Part shown: positions 14,834-21,606 of the stretch, piece after piece
Layout of the letters: every line of letters begins with the position of its first letter
Numbering within the stretch: position 1 is the stretch's first letter
Origin: Novipirellula herctigrandis
GTDB lineage: Bacteria > Planctomycetota > Planctomycetia > Pirellulales > Pirellulaceae
Assembly: GCA_007859835.1 (NCBI GenBank)
Contig: SJPJ01000001.1
Coordinates: forward strand, 3,942,623-4,006,622
Direction: 5' to 3'
Length of the DNA stretch: 64,000 nucleotides
The notes under the pieces: model-generated
What the model was told of the DNA's origin: nothing
The model's input: only the letters and a program-made list of their open reading frames with translations
Databases searched by the model: none
Translations under genes and position numbers: made by a program

Positions 14834-14970
14834 ACACAACATGGTTTTTACGCAATGGCCTTCGGCACACCTACGACGTGGTGCTGGCCTCGCTCTCATC
14901 ATACAATGAAATCTTTATCAAGCCACCTTCGCTTCGGTTGCGTCGGTGTCGTAAAAACCTTCCGTTGGCC
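14834..14970 (+). repeat. attC 21 (reversed-ParDE subtype)
   Basis: ACACAAC (14834-14840), extended to GGGTCACACAAC, pairs with the damaged box at 14268. Closes GTTGGCC (14964-14970). Forward TACAAT (14902-14907); minus-strand TATGAT (14903 to 14898). Confidence 0.91.
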
Positions 14971-14986
14971 GGTCGAAGTCTTCTCC

Positions 14987-15577
14987 ATGAACCAGCGAGA
15001 TCGCGTCACAAAACTCGCGAAAACGGACTTCGCTTCTGCGTTCAAACTCGCCTGCAGCATCACTGACGTTCGCGAGAAAATTCAATCGCTCGGCTGGGTT
15101 GCCCGATATGCCCCTGCCGCCGACGTCCGCCGTGTGGTCGCGACCGCTGACAAGACTGCTGGAACTTCAACTAACTTCTACGCAGACACGATGGCGTTGG
15201 CATGGCCGCTACGCGCGTTACATGAAACGGAACATGGGAACCTGATACCGCCGTTGCTAAAAACCGCCGTACAGCTCGCCGCCGATGTTCACCCGGCTGC
15301 CAGCCATGCTGAGGCGCTCGTACTTCTAATAAACGCGGTGCTTCCACACAGCTTGCAAACGGCAGAACCCGCAATTGCTGCACTCAAATCCATCGCAACT
15401 GATTCGCATTGGCGCGTTGTTCGTGCGCTGACCGATGTCGCGTTGCTCGTAAACGCGTTTGATCGGCAATCCGCGACAGACCTAGCGTCAGCGATTTCCG
15501 TGGAGAATAAACGCAGGTCAACACTTGATCGGATTTCTGCGGGTGAAACAATGCAACCCCGGCCGTTCTTCTGGTAG
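14987..15577 (+). CDS. Cassette 22: helical soluble protein, unknown
   Basis: 196 residues from ATG 14987, 17 bases after the crossover box. Ala/Leu-rich amphipathic helices throughout (for example ALAWPLRALHETEH, HAEALVLLINAVLPHSL, HWRVVRALTDVALLVNAF) could form a HEAT-like alpha solenoid, but no repeat is clean. No signal peptide. Family not recognised. Confidence 0.7.
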   Translation: MNQRDRVTKLAKTDFASAFKLACSITDVREKIQSLGWVARYAPAADVRRVVATADKTAGTSTNFYADTMALAWPLRALHETEHGNLIPPLLKTAVQLAADVHPAASHAEALVLLINAVLPHSLQTAEPAIAALKSIATDSHWRVVRALTDVALLVNAFDRQSATDLASAISVENKRRSTLDRISAGETMQPRPFFW

Positions 15578-15594
15578 TCCCAGCCGCAATCGCC

Positions 15595-15730
15595 GGACAA
15601 CACGGTTTTTACGTTAGGCCTTCGGCACGCCGCCCGTTTGTTGTTCGGCGCTCGCTGGGGTGGTAAACTTGTTCGCAATTCAAGCCGTTCACCAATGGAG
15701 TGGCGGTGGCGTCAAAACCTTCCGTTGTGT
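15595..15730 (+). repeat. attC 22 (variant subtype)
   Basis: GGACAAC (15595-15601), one mismatch to the complement of GTTGGCC (14964). Closes GTTGTGT (15724-15730). Divergent centre, but TTGTTC (15641-15646), 17 bases, TAAACT (15664-15669) is kept. Confidence 0.9.
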
Positions 15731-15804
15731 GACCCTCGATAAACAATGTTCAAAATCAAAACCTGCGCGATCGTGAACAGTCGATCTGGAGTATTGGTAG
15801 CGAA

Positions 15805-17283
15805 GTGAATAGAAGATTGTTGACAGTGATGTTATTTGCACTAGCGTCGTGCCTGCTCACGACTCCTGCATTGGCAAGTGGCCAGGGGAGACCCAACATC
15901 GTGGTTATCATGGCCGACGACCTCGGCTATGCCGACGTTGGTTTCCAGGGGTGCAAGGATATTCCAACACCGAACATAGACGAACTTGCGACCAGTGGCG
16001 CTCGGTTCTCGCAGGGCTATGTGACTGGATGCATGTGCGGTCCATCTCGCGCTGGCTTTATTACCGGTCGTGTGCAGTCAACGTTTGGCTATTACGTGAA
16101 TGCCAGTCAACCTCTCAATCCGAAAGAGGGCTTGCCGGCCGGGATCAAAACGGTTGCACATGACATGCAGGTTCAGGGGTACGTCACCGGCGGTGTCGGC
16201 AAGTGGCACATGGGAACTGCGAATCATCAACTCCCTCGCGTAATGGGATACTCTGATTGGTTTGGCTTCTATGGCGGCGGGCTGATGTACTTCCCGCTTG
16301 ATCATTCATCATATAACGGCCGCTATTTCGAAAAGAAAAAGCCTTGGGGTGTACGTGACATGCATCACACGCTGCCGCTGCTTCACAATGGCACGCAAGT
16401 CGAGTGGGATCAGTACCTGACGCGCGAGCTGACCGATGGTGCCATTCGATTCATCGAAAAGAACCGCGAGAAACCTTTTTTTCTATTCATGTCGTACAAC
16501 GCACCCCATGAATATCTCGAAGCACCGGAGGAAACGATCGCTAAGTATCCAGCGGAATTGATGACAAAGGTCCCCGGCGTACTTCCGAAGAGCCGGTCGG
16601 TCTACGGCGCCATGGTTGACGAGATGGATCAGGGCATCGGGCGTTTGACAAAAACTCTCGACAAGCTGGACCTTACCGACAACACGGTGGTCTGGTTCTT
16701 GAGCGACCACGGGGGACTAAAACGAACCAGTGACAATCGACCGCTGCGTGGCGCGAAGGGCAATGCCTACGAAGGCGGATTGCGAGTGCCCTTTGTGGTC
16801 CGCTGGCCGTCGCAAGTGCAGCCGGGAACGGTGCTGGATCATCCAGTGACTTCCCTCGACATCGGGGCAACGGCGATGGCTCTTGCAGGTGGCAGCGTCA
16901 AACAATCCGGTCTGCACGGGGTCGACATCACCGATTATATGAAAGGGAATACAACCAAACCTCCCCACGAAGCACTCTACTGGCACACCGGCCGCCGTCC
17001 CCAGGACATCACTGGAGTGTTGCGTGAAGGCGACTATAAGATGATTGTGACTCGCGGCGATGTCGAATTGTTCCACATCAAAGACGATCCGACAGAGTCC
17101 CATGATCTTGCCGGCGCTCAACCGCAACGCGCCGAGCGGATGTTGGCACTTTGGAAAACTTGGAACGAATCCAACAGTCCACCGTTGTGGAAAAAGGGGA
17201 CGGGCGGCGGCGAAGATGATTATCAGTATGCCGACTACGAATGGCTCAAAGGCACACCACATTACCGGATTAAGAACGAGTAG
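15805..17283 (+). CDS. Secreted formylglycine-dependent sulfatase (cassette position 23)
   Basis: 492 residues from GTG 15805. Signal peptide about 1-25 (MNRRLLTVMLFALASCLLTTPALASG). Metal ligands D38-D39 in IMADDLGYAD. The CGPSR motif (C78-R82) is the sulfatase C-x-P-S-R signature, where Cys is oxidised to formylglycine. Other landmarks are KWHMG and FLSDHGG. It would cleave sulfate esters, probably from a sulfated polysaccharide, in the periplasm or outside; the substrate is not readable. The flanking boxes do not match each other (GTTGTGT versus GCCTAAA), so it may not be a simple cassette gene. At 1.5 kb it is by far the largest gene in the array. Confidence 0.93.
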   Translation: MNRRLLTVMLFALASCLLTTPALASGQGRPNIVVIMADDLGYADVGFQGCKDIPTPNIDELATSGARFSQGYVTGCMCGPSRAGFITGRVQSTFGYYVNASQPLNPKEGLPAGIKTVAHDMQVQGYVTGGVGKWHMGTANHQLPRVMGYSDWFGFYGGGLMYFPLDHSSYNGRYFEKKKPWGVRDMHHTLPLLHNGTQVEWDQYLTRELTDGAIRFIEKNREKPFFLFMSYNAPHEYLEAPEETIAKYPAELMTKVPGVLPKSRSVYGAMVDEMDQGIGRLTKTLDKLDLTDNTVVWFLSDHGGLKRTSDNRPLRGAKGNAYEGGLRVPFVVRWPSQVQPGTVLDHPVTSLDIGATAMALAGGSVKQSGLHGVDITDYMKGNTTKPPHEALYWHTGRRPQDITGVLREGDYKMIVTRGDVELFHIKDDPTESHDLAGAQPQRAERMLALWKTWNESNSPPLWKKGTGGGEDDYQYADYEWLKGTPHYRIKNE

Positions 17284-17367
17284 AACCGATCGCACGCCAC
17301 GCAAATGAGTGTCAACGAAGTTCGAGGCAATTTCGCAATTCTTCACCTGTCTCTGGTGTTCCGTGCC

Positions 17368-17509
17368 GCCTAAAATGGTTTTTACGCTAGGCCTTTGGCA
17401 CACCTTTCCTGTTTGGCGACGCGGGCTGGCATTGGTACAATTCCTGTTAGTCTAGACTCGCTCGCTTCGTTCAGGGCGGTGACGCAAAACCTTCCGTTAG
17501 CCGTTAGCC
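17368..17509 (+). repeat. attC 23 (damaged left box, duplicated right box)
   Basis: Left box GCCTAAA (17368-17374) lacks the final C and would pair with GTTAGGC, not with the GTTGTGT at 15724. The right end has GTTAGCC twice in tandem (17496-17502 and 17503-17509). TTGGCG (17413-17418), 17 bases, TACAAT (17436-17441). Confidence 0.88.
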
Positions 17510-17513
17510 GCCA

Positions 17514-17936
17514 ATGTCCGTTGTAACAACTCTCAACCTCATGGGGCATACCGAAGCAGCGCTGCGTCACTACCAAGACGCCCTTGGTGCTGAAACTCTC
17601 TTCTTGATGCGGTTTCGTGAATCTCCAGATCAGTCACACACACGCGCTGGCATGGAAGACCTGATTTTCCACGCAACGTTTCGCGTATTGGACACAGTCA
17701 TCATGGCAAGCGACGTCGGATACGAAGACTCCGACTCTAAACCAACGTTCGCGGGCTTCTCTCTTGCGTTGCAGATGGATTCGCCGGTCGTTGCCAAACG
17801 CGCCTTCGACGCACTGGCCGATCAAGGGCAGGTTGTGGTTCCGTTCGCCGAATCAAAATTCACTTCGTGGTATGGAATTGTGATTGATCGTTTTGGTGTC
17901 TCGTGGAAACTGAATGTCAACGCGACTGGCGGTTAA
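17514..17936 (+). CDS. Cassette 24: VOC-fold protein, PhnB-like
   Basis: 140 residues. Glyalase/VOC superfamily of the PhnB type: NLMGHTEAALRHYQDALGAETLFLMRF, then the second paired beta-alpha-beta-beta-beta module around VVAKRAFDALADQGQVVVPFAESKFTSWYGIVIDRFGVSWKLN. Typical metal-binding positions are not clear, so it may bind a ligand or catalyse an unknown reaction. Its TAA stop lies in the closing attC box. Confidence 0.85.
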   Translation: MSVVTTLNLMGHTEAALRHYQDALGAETLFLMRFRESPDQSHTRAGMEDLIFHATFRVLDTVIMASDVGYEDSDSKPTFAGFSLALQMDSPVVAKRAFDALADQGQVVVPFAESKFTSWYGIVIDRFGVSWKLNVNATGG

Positions 17937-18067
17937 CATGGTTTTTACGCTAGGCCTGCGGCACACTTTCCAAGTTTGGCAACGCGGGCTGACATTGATA
18001 CACTTTCCGGTAATTCAGACTCGCTCGCTTCGTGCAGGGCGGTGTCGAAAAAAACCTTCCATTGTGC
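17931..18067 (+). repeat. attC 24 (right box mutated)
   Basis: GGTTAAC (17931-17937), one mismatch to the complement of GTTAGCC. The right box ATTGTGC (18061-18067) has lost the crossover G. TTGGCA (17976-17981), 17 bases, TACACT (17999-18004). Confidence 0.89.
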
Positions 18068-18097
18068 GACGCAGGTTTCTCCGATTGCAGGCCCGTC

Positions 18098-18484
18098 ATG
18101 TCCGAACCCTCATTTGAATCCGCATCACCTTACAAAAATGACGTTCTCGCATTGCCCGTTTCTGATCTTGATGCTGCCTCAGAATGGTACTGCAAACACT
18201 TTGGCATGACCGAAATCGAACGCCCAGACGCGCCGAAGCCCGCTGTCATCCTTGAACGCGATGGCGTCCAGATCGGTTTCGCCATCATTGGTGGTGATCC
18301 ATCTGAAGCGGGTGCTGCAATTCGTGTCAATGACATTGACGGCATCAAGGCACAACTCGAATCCAATGGCGTTGGTGTTGCAAACATCCGCGTCGACGAA
18401 CGCGACGGTGAGAAGTTCAACGTATTCTTTGTTGTCGCCCCGGACGGGCTTTGCTACTACTTCAACGAACCAATTGCTGGTTGA
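18098..18484 (+). CDS. Cassette 25: VOC-fold protein, glyoxalase/bleomycin-resistance type
   Basis: 128 residues from ATG 18098. LALPVSDLDAASEWYCKHFGMTEIERPDAPKPAVILERDGVQIGFAI and AAIRVNDIDGIKAQLESNGVGVANIRVDERDGEKFNVFFVVAPDGLCYYFNEP show the two-module VOC fold, with a late Glu in the FNEP position often used as metal ligand. A role in detoxification or resistance is possible but not shown. Confidence 0.87.
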   Translation: MSEPSFESASPYKNDVLALPVSDLDAASEWYCKHFGMTEIERPDAPKPAVILERDGVQIGFAIIGGDPSEAGAAIRVNDIDGIKAQLESNGVGVANIRVDERDGEKFNVFFVVAPDGLCYYFNEPIAG

Positions 18485-18546
18485 CCGAATGCTCCCTGTC
18501 GCTTGCGGTCGATCTCTGATGGATGCCTAAAAGGCGGTTCCGCGTC

Positions 18547-18682
18547 CCACAACATGTTTTTACGCAGAGGCCTTCAGGCACAACTTCACCGTTTGTTGTT
18601 CCAGCTTCCTTGGGGTGGTAAACTTGCCTATGGTGCAAACCGTTTTCCAATGTTGGGACGATGTCGTAAAGCCCCGTTGGCT
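18547..18682 (+). repeat. attC 25 (decaying)
   Basis: CCACAAC (18547-18553), one mismatch to the complement expected from TTGTGC. Arms shortened (ATGTTTTTACG and GTCGTAAAGCCCC). Closes GTTGGCT (18676-18682). TTGTTC (18596-18601), 17 bases, TAAACT (18619-18624). Confidence 0.87.
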
Positions 18683-18783
18683 GTCGGGCCGATGAACAAA
18701 CGACGAGTTTGTTGCTGCAACTACGTATCCGGCAAGCGAATTTGCCAAGTTAGGCGAGAGTCTGAAAGGATCTACCCGTAGAC

Positions 18784-19542
18784 ATGGACATGGACATGGA
18801 CATGTGGAAATACTTTGGCATCACCCACACCGACCATACGGTTATGAACCCGATGAGCCTAGCCAAGACGAGGGAGCTCATCGACCTCCTGCACCTTCCT
18901 GACGGTGCGCGGGTGCTAGACGTGGGCTGCGGTAAGGCCGAGTTTCTCTGCCTCGTGGCGGAGCGGTACAAGGTGACCGGCATGGGGCTCGACCTGTCTG
19001 CAATCACCTTCAAGGAGGCTCGAAAGAACGTTGCCGCTCGGGAACTGACCGATCGCATCGAACTGCTGAACATGGACGGTGGCAAGTATGAGCCAGATCA
19101 AGAGGAGAGTTTGGATATGGCCTCATGCATCGGCGCCTCCTGGGTCTACCAGGGCCACCAGAGAACGCTCAAGGCCTTGAGCAAAATGGTGAAACCCGGC
19201 GGTCTCGTACTCGTGGGCGAACCATTCTGGAAGATCGCCCCCGACCCCGAGTACCTAAGACTTACCGAACAAGAGGCGGATGCATACGAACCTCACCCTA
19301 ACAACGTTCAAATCGGTGTGGACCTAGGTCTTACGTTTTTGTACTCCGTCGTATCCAGTGATGACGATTGGGACCGCTACGAGGGACTCCAGTGGCAAGC
19401 GGCCGAACGGTACGCGACCGCCCATCCCGATGACCCAGACGTGGAGGTGCTTCTCAGGACCATGCGCAAGAACCGGGACGCCTACCTGCGATGGGGACGT
19501 GACTGCCTGGGCTGGGCCATGTACCTGTTCCGTAAGCCGTGA
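18784..19542 (+). CDS. Cassette 26: SAM-dependent class I methyltransferase
   Basis: 252 residues. The SAM-binding motif VLDVGCGKAEFL is at about 39-50, followed by GMGLDLSAI (acidic end of strand 2), DMASCIGASWVY (motif IV region) and MVKPGGLVLVGEPFW. Methyl acceptor unknown. The start is ambiguous because ATGGAC is repeated in tandem, giving in-frame ATGs at 18784, 18790, 18796 and 18802. The gene looks more G+C-rich and Arg/Gly-codon biased than neighbouring cassettes, which suggests a separate source. Confidence 0.88.
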   Translation: MDMDMDMWKYFGITHTDHTVMNPMSLAKTRELIDLLHLPDGARVLDVGCGKAEFLCLVAERYKVTGMGLDLSAITFKEARKNVAARELTDRIELLNMDGGKYEPDQEESLDMASCIGASWVYQGHQRTLKALSKMVKPGGLVLVGEPFWKIAPDPEYLRLTEQEADAYEPHPNNVQIGVDLGLTFLYSVVSSDDDWDRYEGLQWQAAERYATAHPDDPDVEVLLRTMRKNRDAYLRWGRDCLGWAMYLFRKP

Positions 19543-19586
19543 AGGCCTCGCTACAACTCGATGTAAAGTCACGCGGAGGCCCCCTC

Positions 19587-19625
19587 AGCCAACATGGCGT
19601 TGCCGCACAGTACCGTCACCGCTTC
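19587..19625 (+). repeat. attC 26, left part only
   Basis: AGCCAAC (19587-19593) is the exact complement of GTTGGCT (18676) that opens cassette 26, followed by an altered arm (ATGGCGTTGCCGC). I find no matching right arm, so the site is truncated. Confidence 0.75.
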
Positions 19626-19960
19626 ACTGTTCAAACTCATTAGATTTCGGCCACGCTGAATTGCCCTTTCCACCGTTTTCTTGTTGCGAGGCGTGGCGAA
19701 GGCCACGCTTCCCTTTGAGAGACTTAACCCATGAATTCGTAAACTTCACGATCCTCAAAGGGGATGCTCCTGAGAGCAAATCGAATTCATGGATAGTCGC
19801 AATATTTTTACCACCAATCATCCAACGGATCCCGGCTGCGTACCCTCCAAGAATAACGCCCGTTGGGTTCGTCGTTTTGGCCCAATGATGATCTAGTGAT
19901 TACGGAACATTACGGCAAGACCTGTGAACGATTGACGACAGTAGCCTAGTGCGAGTGACG
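19626..19960. other. Stretch between decayed attC sites with no confident gene
   Basis: The only frame of note is on the minus strand (about 19888 to 19624), reading TGVILGGYAAGIRWMIGGKNIATIHEFDLLSGASPLRIVKFTNSW..., with an internal ATG at 19821. It has no domain I recognise and may be a remnant of an old cassette. A small hairpin GCGTGG-CGAAGG-CCACGC lies near 19690. Confidence 0.4.
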
Positions 19961-20093
19961 CCCAGCATGTTTCTTGAACATAGTCGCAGTGCGATCACCT
20001 TCCTTGTTTCACAACCGGAGGTATTGTTGGTAAACTACCGCGTGAATCTGAGTCGCTTCGCTTACGGTTCGGACGCAAAGCCCCTCCGATAAC
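19961..20093 (+). repeat. attC 27, strongly decayed
   Basis: It retains the order of attC landmarks: a CAGCATGTTTC left arm, TTCACA (20008-20013), 17 bases, TAAACT (20031-20036), GTCGCTTCGCTTACGG, then GACGCAAAGCCCCTCCG before a damaged box. Resembles attC 25. Confidence 0.65.
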
Positions 20094-20125
20094 AGCTCAT
20101 TCGACTCACACTTCCAAAGAACGCC

Positions 20126-20578
20126 ATGCATAGCATCGCCAGCATTGAGACCGACCGCCCTATCGACGAAGTCTTCGTTTATACCAACGATAAGGTCGCC
20201 GATTGGAGCCTGACCGTCGTCGAGAACGAGATCATCGAGGACAAGCATGGCGTCGGATCGACTTTTCGCTGTGTCACCGAGGAGAAGGGTCGCCGCATGG
20301 AATTCCAAGGCGTCACCTCGCTCTGGGAACCACCCACCAAGTCCGCGATTAGCTTGACCGGAGAGCTATTCGACATCGAGGCGGAATACCGCTTCGAAGA
20401 TTTGGGAGGCCGTACCCGTGTGACCCAGGAGTCCACCGTGCGTGGCAAGGGCTTTGCAAAGATCATGTTCTTCCTATTCGGATGGTTAATGAAAAAACAG
20501 GGCTGCGACGCCGTCACGAAAGAGCTCGAGAGTCTGAAGGAGAAACTCGAAGGCGGCGCCGGCCAAGCCGATCGCTGA
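20126..20578 (+). CDS. SRPBCC (START/polyketide-cyclase fold) protein, last gene of the array
   Basis: 150 residues. MHSIASIETDRPIDEVFVYTNDKVADWSLTVVENEIIEDKHGVGSTFRCVTEEKGRRMEFQGVTSLWEPPTKSAISLTGELFDIEAEYRFEDLGGRTRVTQESTV is typical of the SRPBCC ligand-binding fold, with a final helix (GFAKIMFFLFGWLMKKQGCDAVTKELESLKEKLE). Ligand unknown. It sits between two decayed attC sites, so it was probably a cassette that is now immobile. Confidence 0.83.
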   Translation: MHSIASIETDRPIDEVFVYTNDKVADWSLTVVENEIIEDKHGVGSTFRCVTEEKGRRMEFQGVTSLWEPPTKSAISLTGELFDIEAEYRFEDLGGRTRVTQESTVRGKGFAKIMFFLFGWLMKKQGCDAVTKELESLKEKLEGGAGQADR

Positions 20579-20617
20579 TTCAAATACAACCGTTCCATCC
20601 ATAGGACAAGCATTGCC

Positions 20618-20660
20618 TACCAACTTGGTTCTTATGCAAGGGACGTTCGGGCGTGGATGT
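20618..20660 (+). repeat. attC 28, left-arm relic at the array end
   Basis: TACCAAC then TTGGTTCTTATGCAAGGGACGTTCGGGCG resembles the left half of attC 19 (ATGGTTTTACGCAAGGCCCGTTCGGGGA). No right arm follows; the AraC-type gene ends at 20683. This marks the distal limit of the array. Confidence 0.6.
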
Positions 20661-20682
20661 GGGGGATCGCCCTGGACGATAG

Positions 20683-21417
20683 CTACCGCGATCGGTACTG
20701 CGTTGGCGTTGCATTCATGATGCGACGAAAACTGCGGCTAAAGTGGGCGTGATCATAGAAACCGCAAGTGTGAGCGATCTCCGAAACGGTTTGGTCGGTC
20801 TCAATCAATAATCGAGCAGCGTTTTCCACCCTCACGCGCATAATGTATTGATGCGGCGAAGAACCGAACGCCGCTCGAAAGCGTCGGTCGAACTGACTGA
20901 CCGATAAACCCGCCTTCTTGGCGAGTTCCTTCGTTGTCAGGTGTTGTTCGTAATGAGCGTGCAAATATTCGATGACATCCGCAAATGCGGTTGCCGTTCG
21001 AGGCTGCTCGCGAAGCTGTTCCACTTGTCGTGAAAGTCCGGCGACACCAATCACGCGCCCCCGACTGTCTCGCAATGGGATCTTTGTGGTTACCACCAAA
21101 CGCGGTGACCCCTCCGCCTCGGGTGCGCTCTCCATACGATTTAGGATCGCCTCGCCAGATTGCATCACAGCCAAGTCGTCCGCTCGATATTCATCAGCAC
21201 GCTGTTTTGGGAAAAAGTCATAATCCGTTTTCCCAATCGCATCGTCCTCTGATCCAATACCACAATATTCACAACCGCGCCGATTCAAGGCAACAAATCG
21301 GCCTTGGCGATCTTTGACAAAAAACGAAAGACCGGGCAAATGGTCAAGCAGCCCAAACACTTGCTCATAGGATCCAAGACGCTCGAAAAAGCGACGTCGA
21401 AGGCTGGCATTTTTCAT
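20683..21417 (-). CDS. AraC-family regulator with PAS sensor domain
   Basis: 244 residues. PAS-like domain at about 20-125 (LPGLSFFVKDRQGRFVALNRRGCEYCGIGSEDDAIGKTDYDFFP...RDSRGRVIGVAGLSRQVEQLRE), then a C-terminal double helix-turn-helix of the AraC type at about 145-244 (LTTKELAKKAGLSVSQFDRRFRAAFGSSPHQYIMRVRVENAARLL...SEIAHTCGFYDHAHFSRSFRRIMNATPTQYR). It is divergent from the DUF1549/DUF1553 operon across a 189-base gap, so it probably controls that operon. The planctomycete PAS-AraC arrangement is common beside such operons. Confidence 0.9.
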   Translation of the reverse strand: MKNASLRRRFFERLGSYEQVFGLLDHLPGLSFFVKDRQGRFVALNRRGCEYCGIGSEDDAIGKTDYDFFPKQRADEYRADDLAVMQSGEAILNRMESAPEAEGSPRLVVTTKIPLRDSRGRVIGVAGLSRQVEQLREQPRTATAFADVIEYLHAHYEQHLTTKELAKKAGLSVSQFDRRFRAAFGSSPHQYIMRVRVENAARLLIETDQTVSEIAHTCGFYDHAHFSRSFRRIMNATPTQYRSR

Positions 21418-21606
21418 GCGTTAATTTTACACAACTATGATGCTCACGTGCAAGACTCACTCAATCGTCTAGGCCATAATTGCGAGTCATCATCGAAGAC
21501 AGGGACGGCGGACGAGGTATCGATTGATTCCCGATTGTCCGCTAGTTCCCACCGAGCGTGATGCCGTTTTTCGGGTCAACCAGAACCATCGAGTACAGAC
21601 AACACT

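Larger units (their letters stand above)
1..20660 (+). mobile_element. Chromosomal integron gene-cassette array (about 27 cassettes, integrase outside window)
   Basis: Single small genes or two-gene modules alternate with about 137- or 208-base imperfect palindromes ending in RYYYAAC and GTTRRRY boxes. The opening box of a cassette is complementary to its own closing box, as expected if each unit was once a circle opened by recombination between G and TT. Cassette-to-cassette differences in this box travel with the cassette, not with the neighbouring site. The orientation (RYYYAAC left, GTTRRRY right) puts attI and the integrase to the left of base 1. Boxes are perfect in cassettes 2 to 10 and decay rightwards, so the right end is the old end. 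The element family is certain from structure; whether it is still active cannot be judged without the integrase. Confidence 0.95.

Noticed and set aside
14855-15577. 240-residue version of the cassette 22 protein
   Set aside because: The extension would be translated from attC 21; the ATG at 14987 lies within the cassette.
432-18682. Regularly spaced repeats as a CRISPR array
   Set aside because: Units are 137-209 bases, imperfect palindromes and variable; the spacers are genes. Box pairing fits integron attC instead.
432-18682. Repeats as MITE or REP elements
   Set aside because: No target duplications flank them, and their end boxes pair with the other end of the neighbouring gene unit rather than with themselves only.
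19358-19888. 176-residue plus-strand frame after the methyltransferase
   Set aside because: Overlaps the methyltransferase in another frame and continues through a truncated attC; low-complexity Thr/Pro/Cys composition.
1-20660. Integron integrase inside the window
   Set aside because: No tyrosine-recombinase-like frame was seen on either strand; orientation places it to the left.
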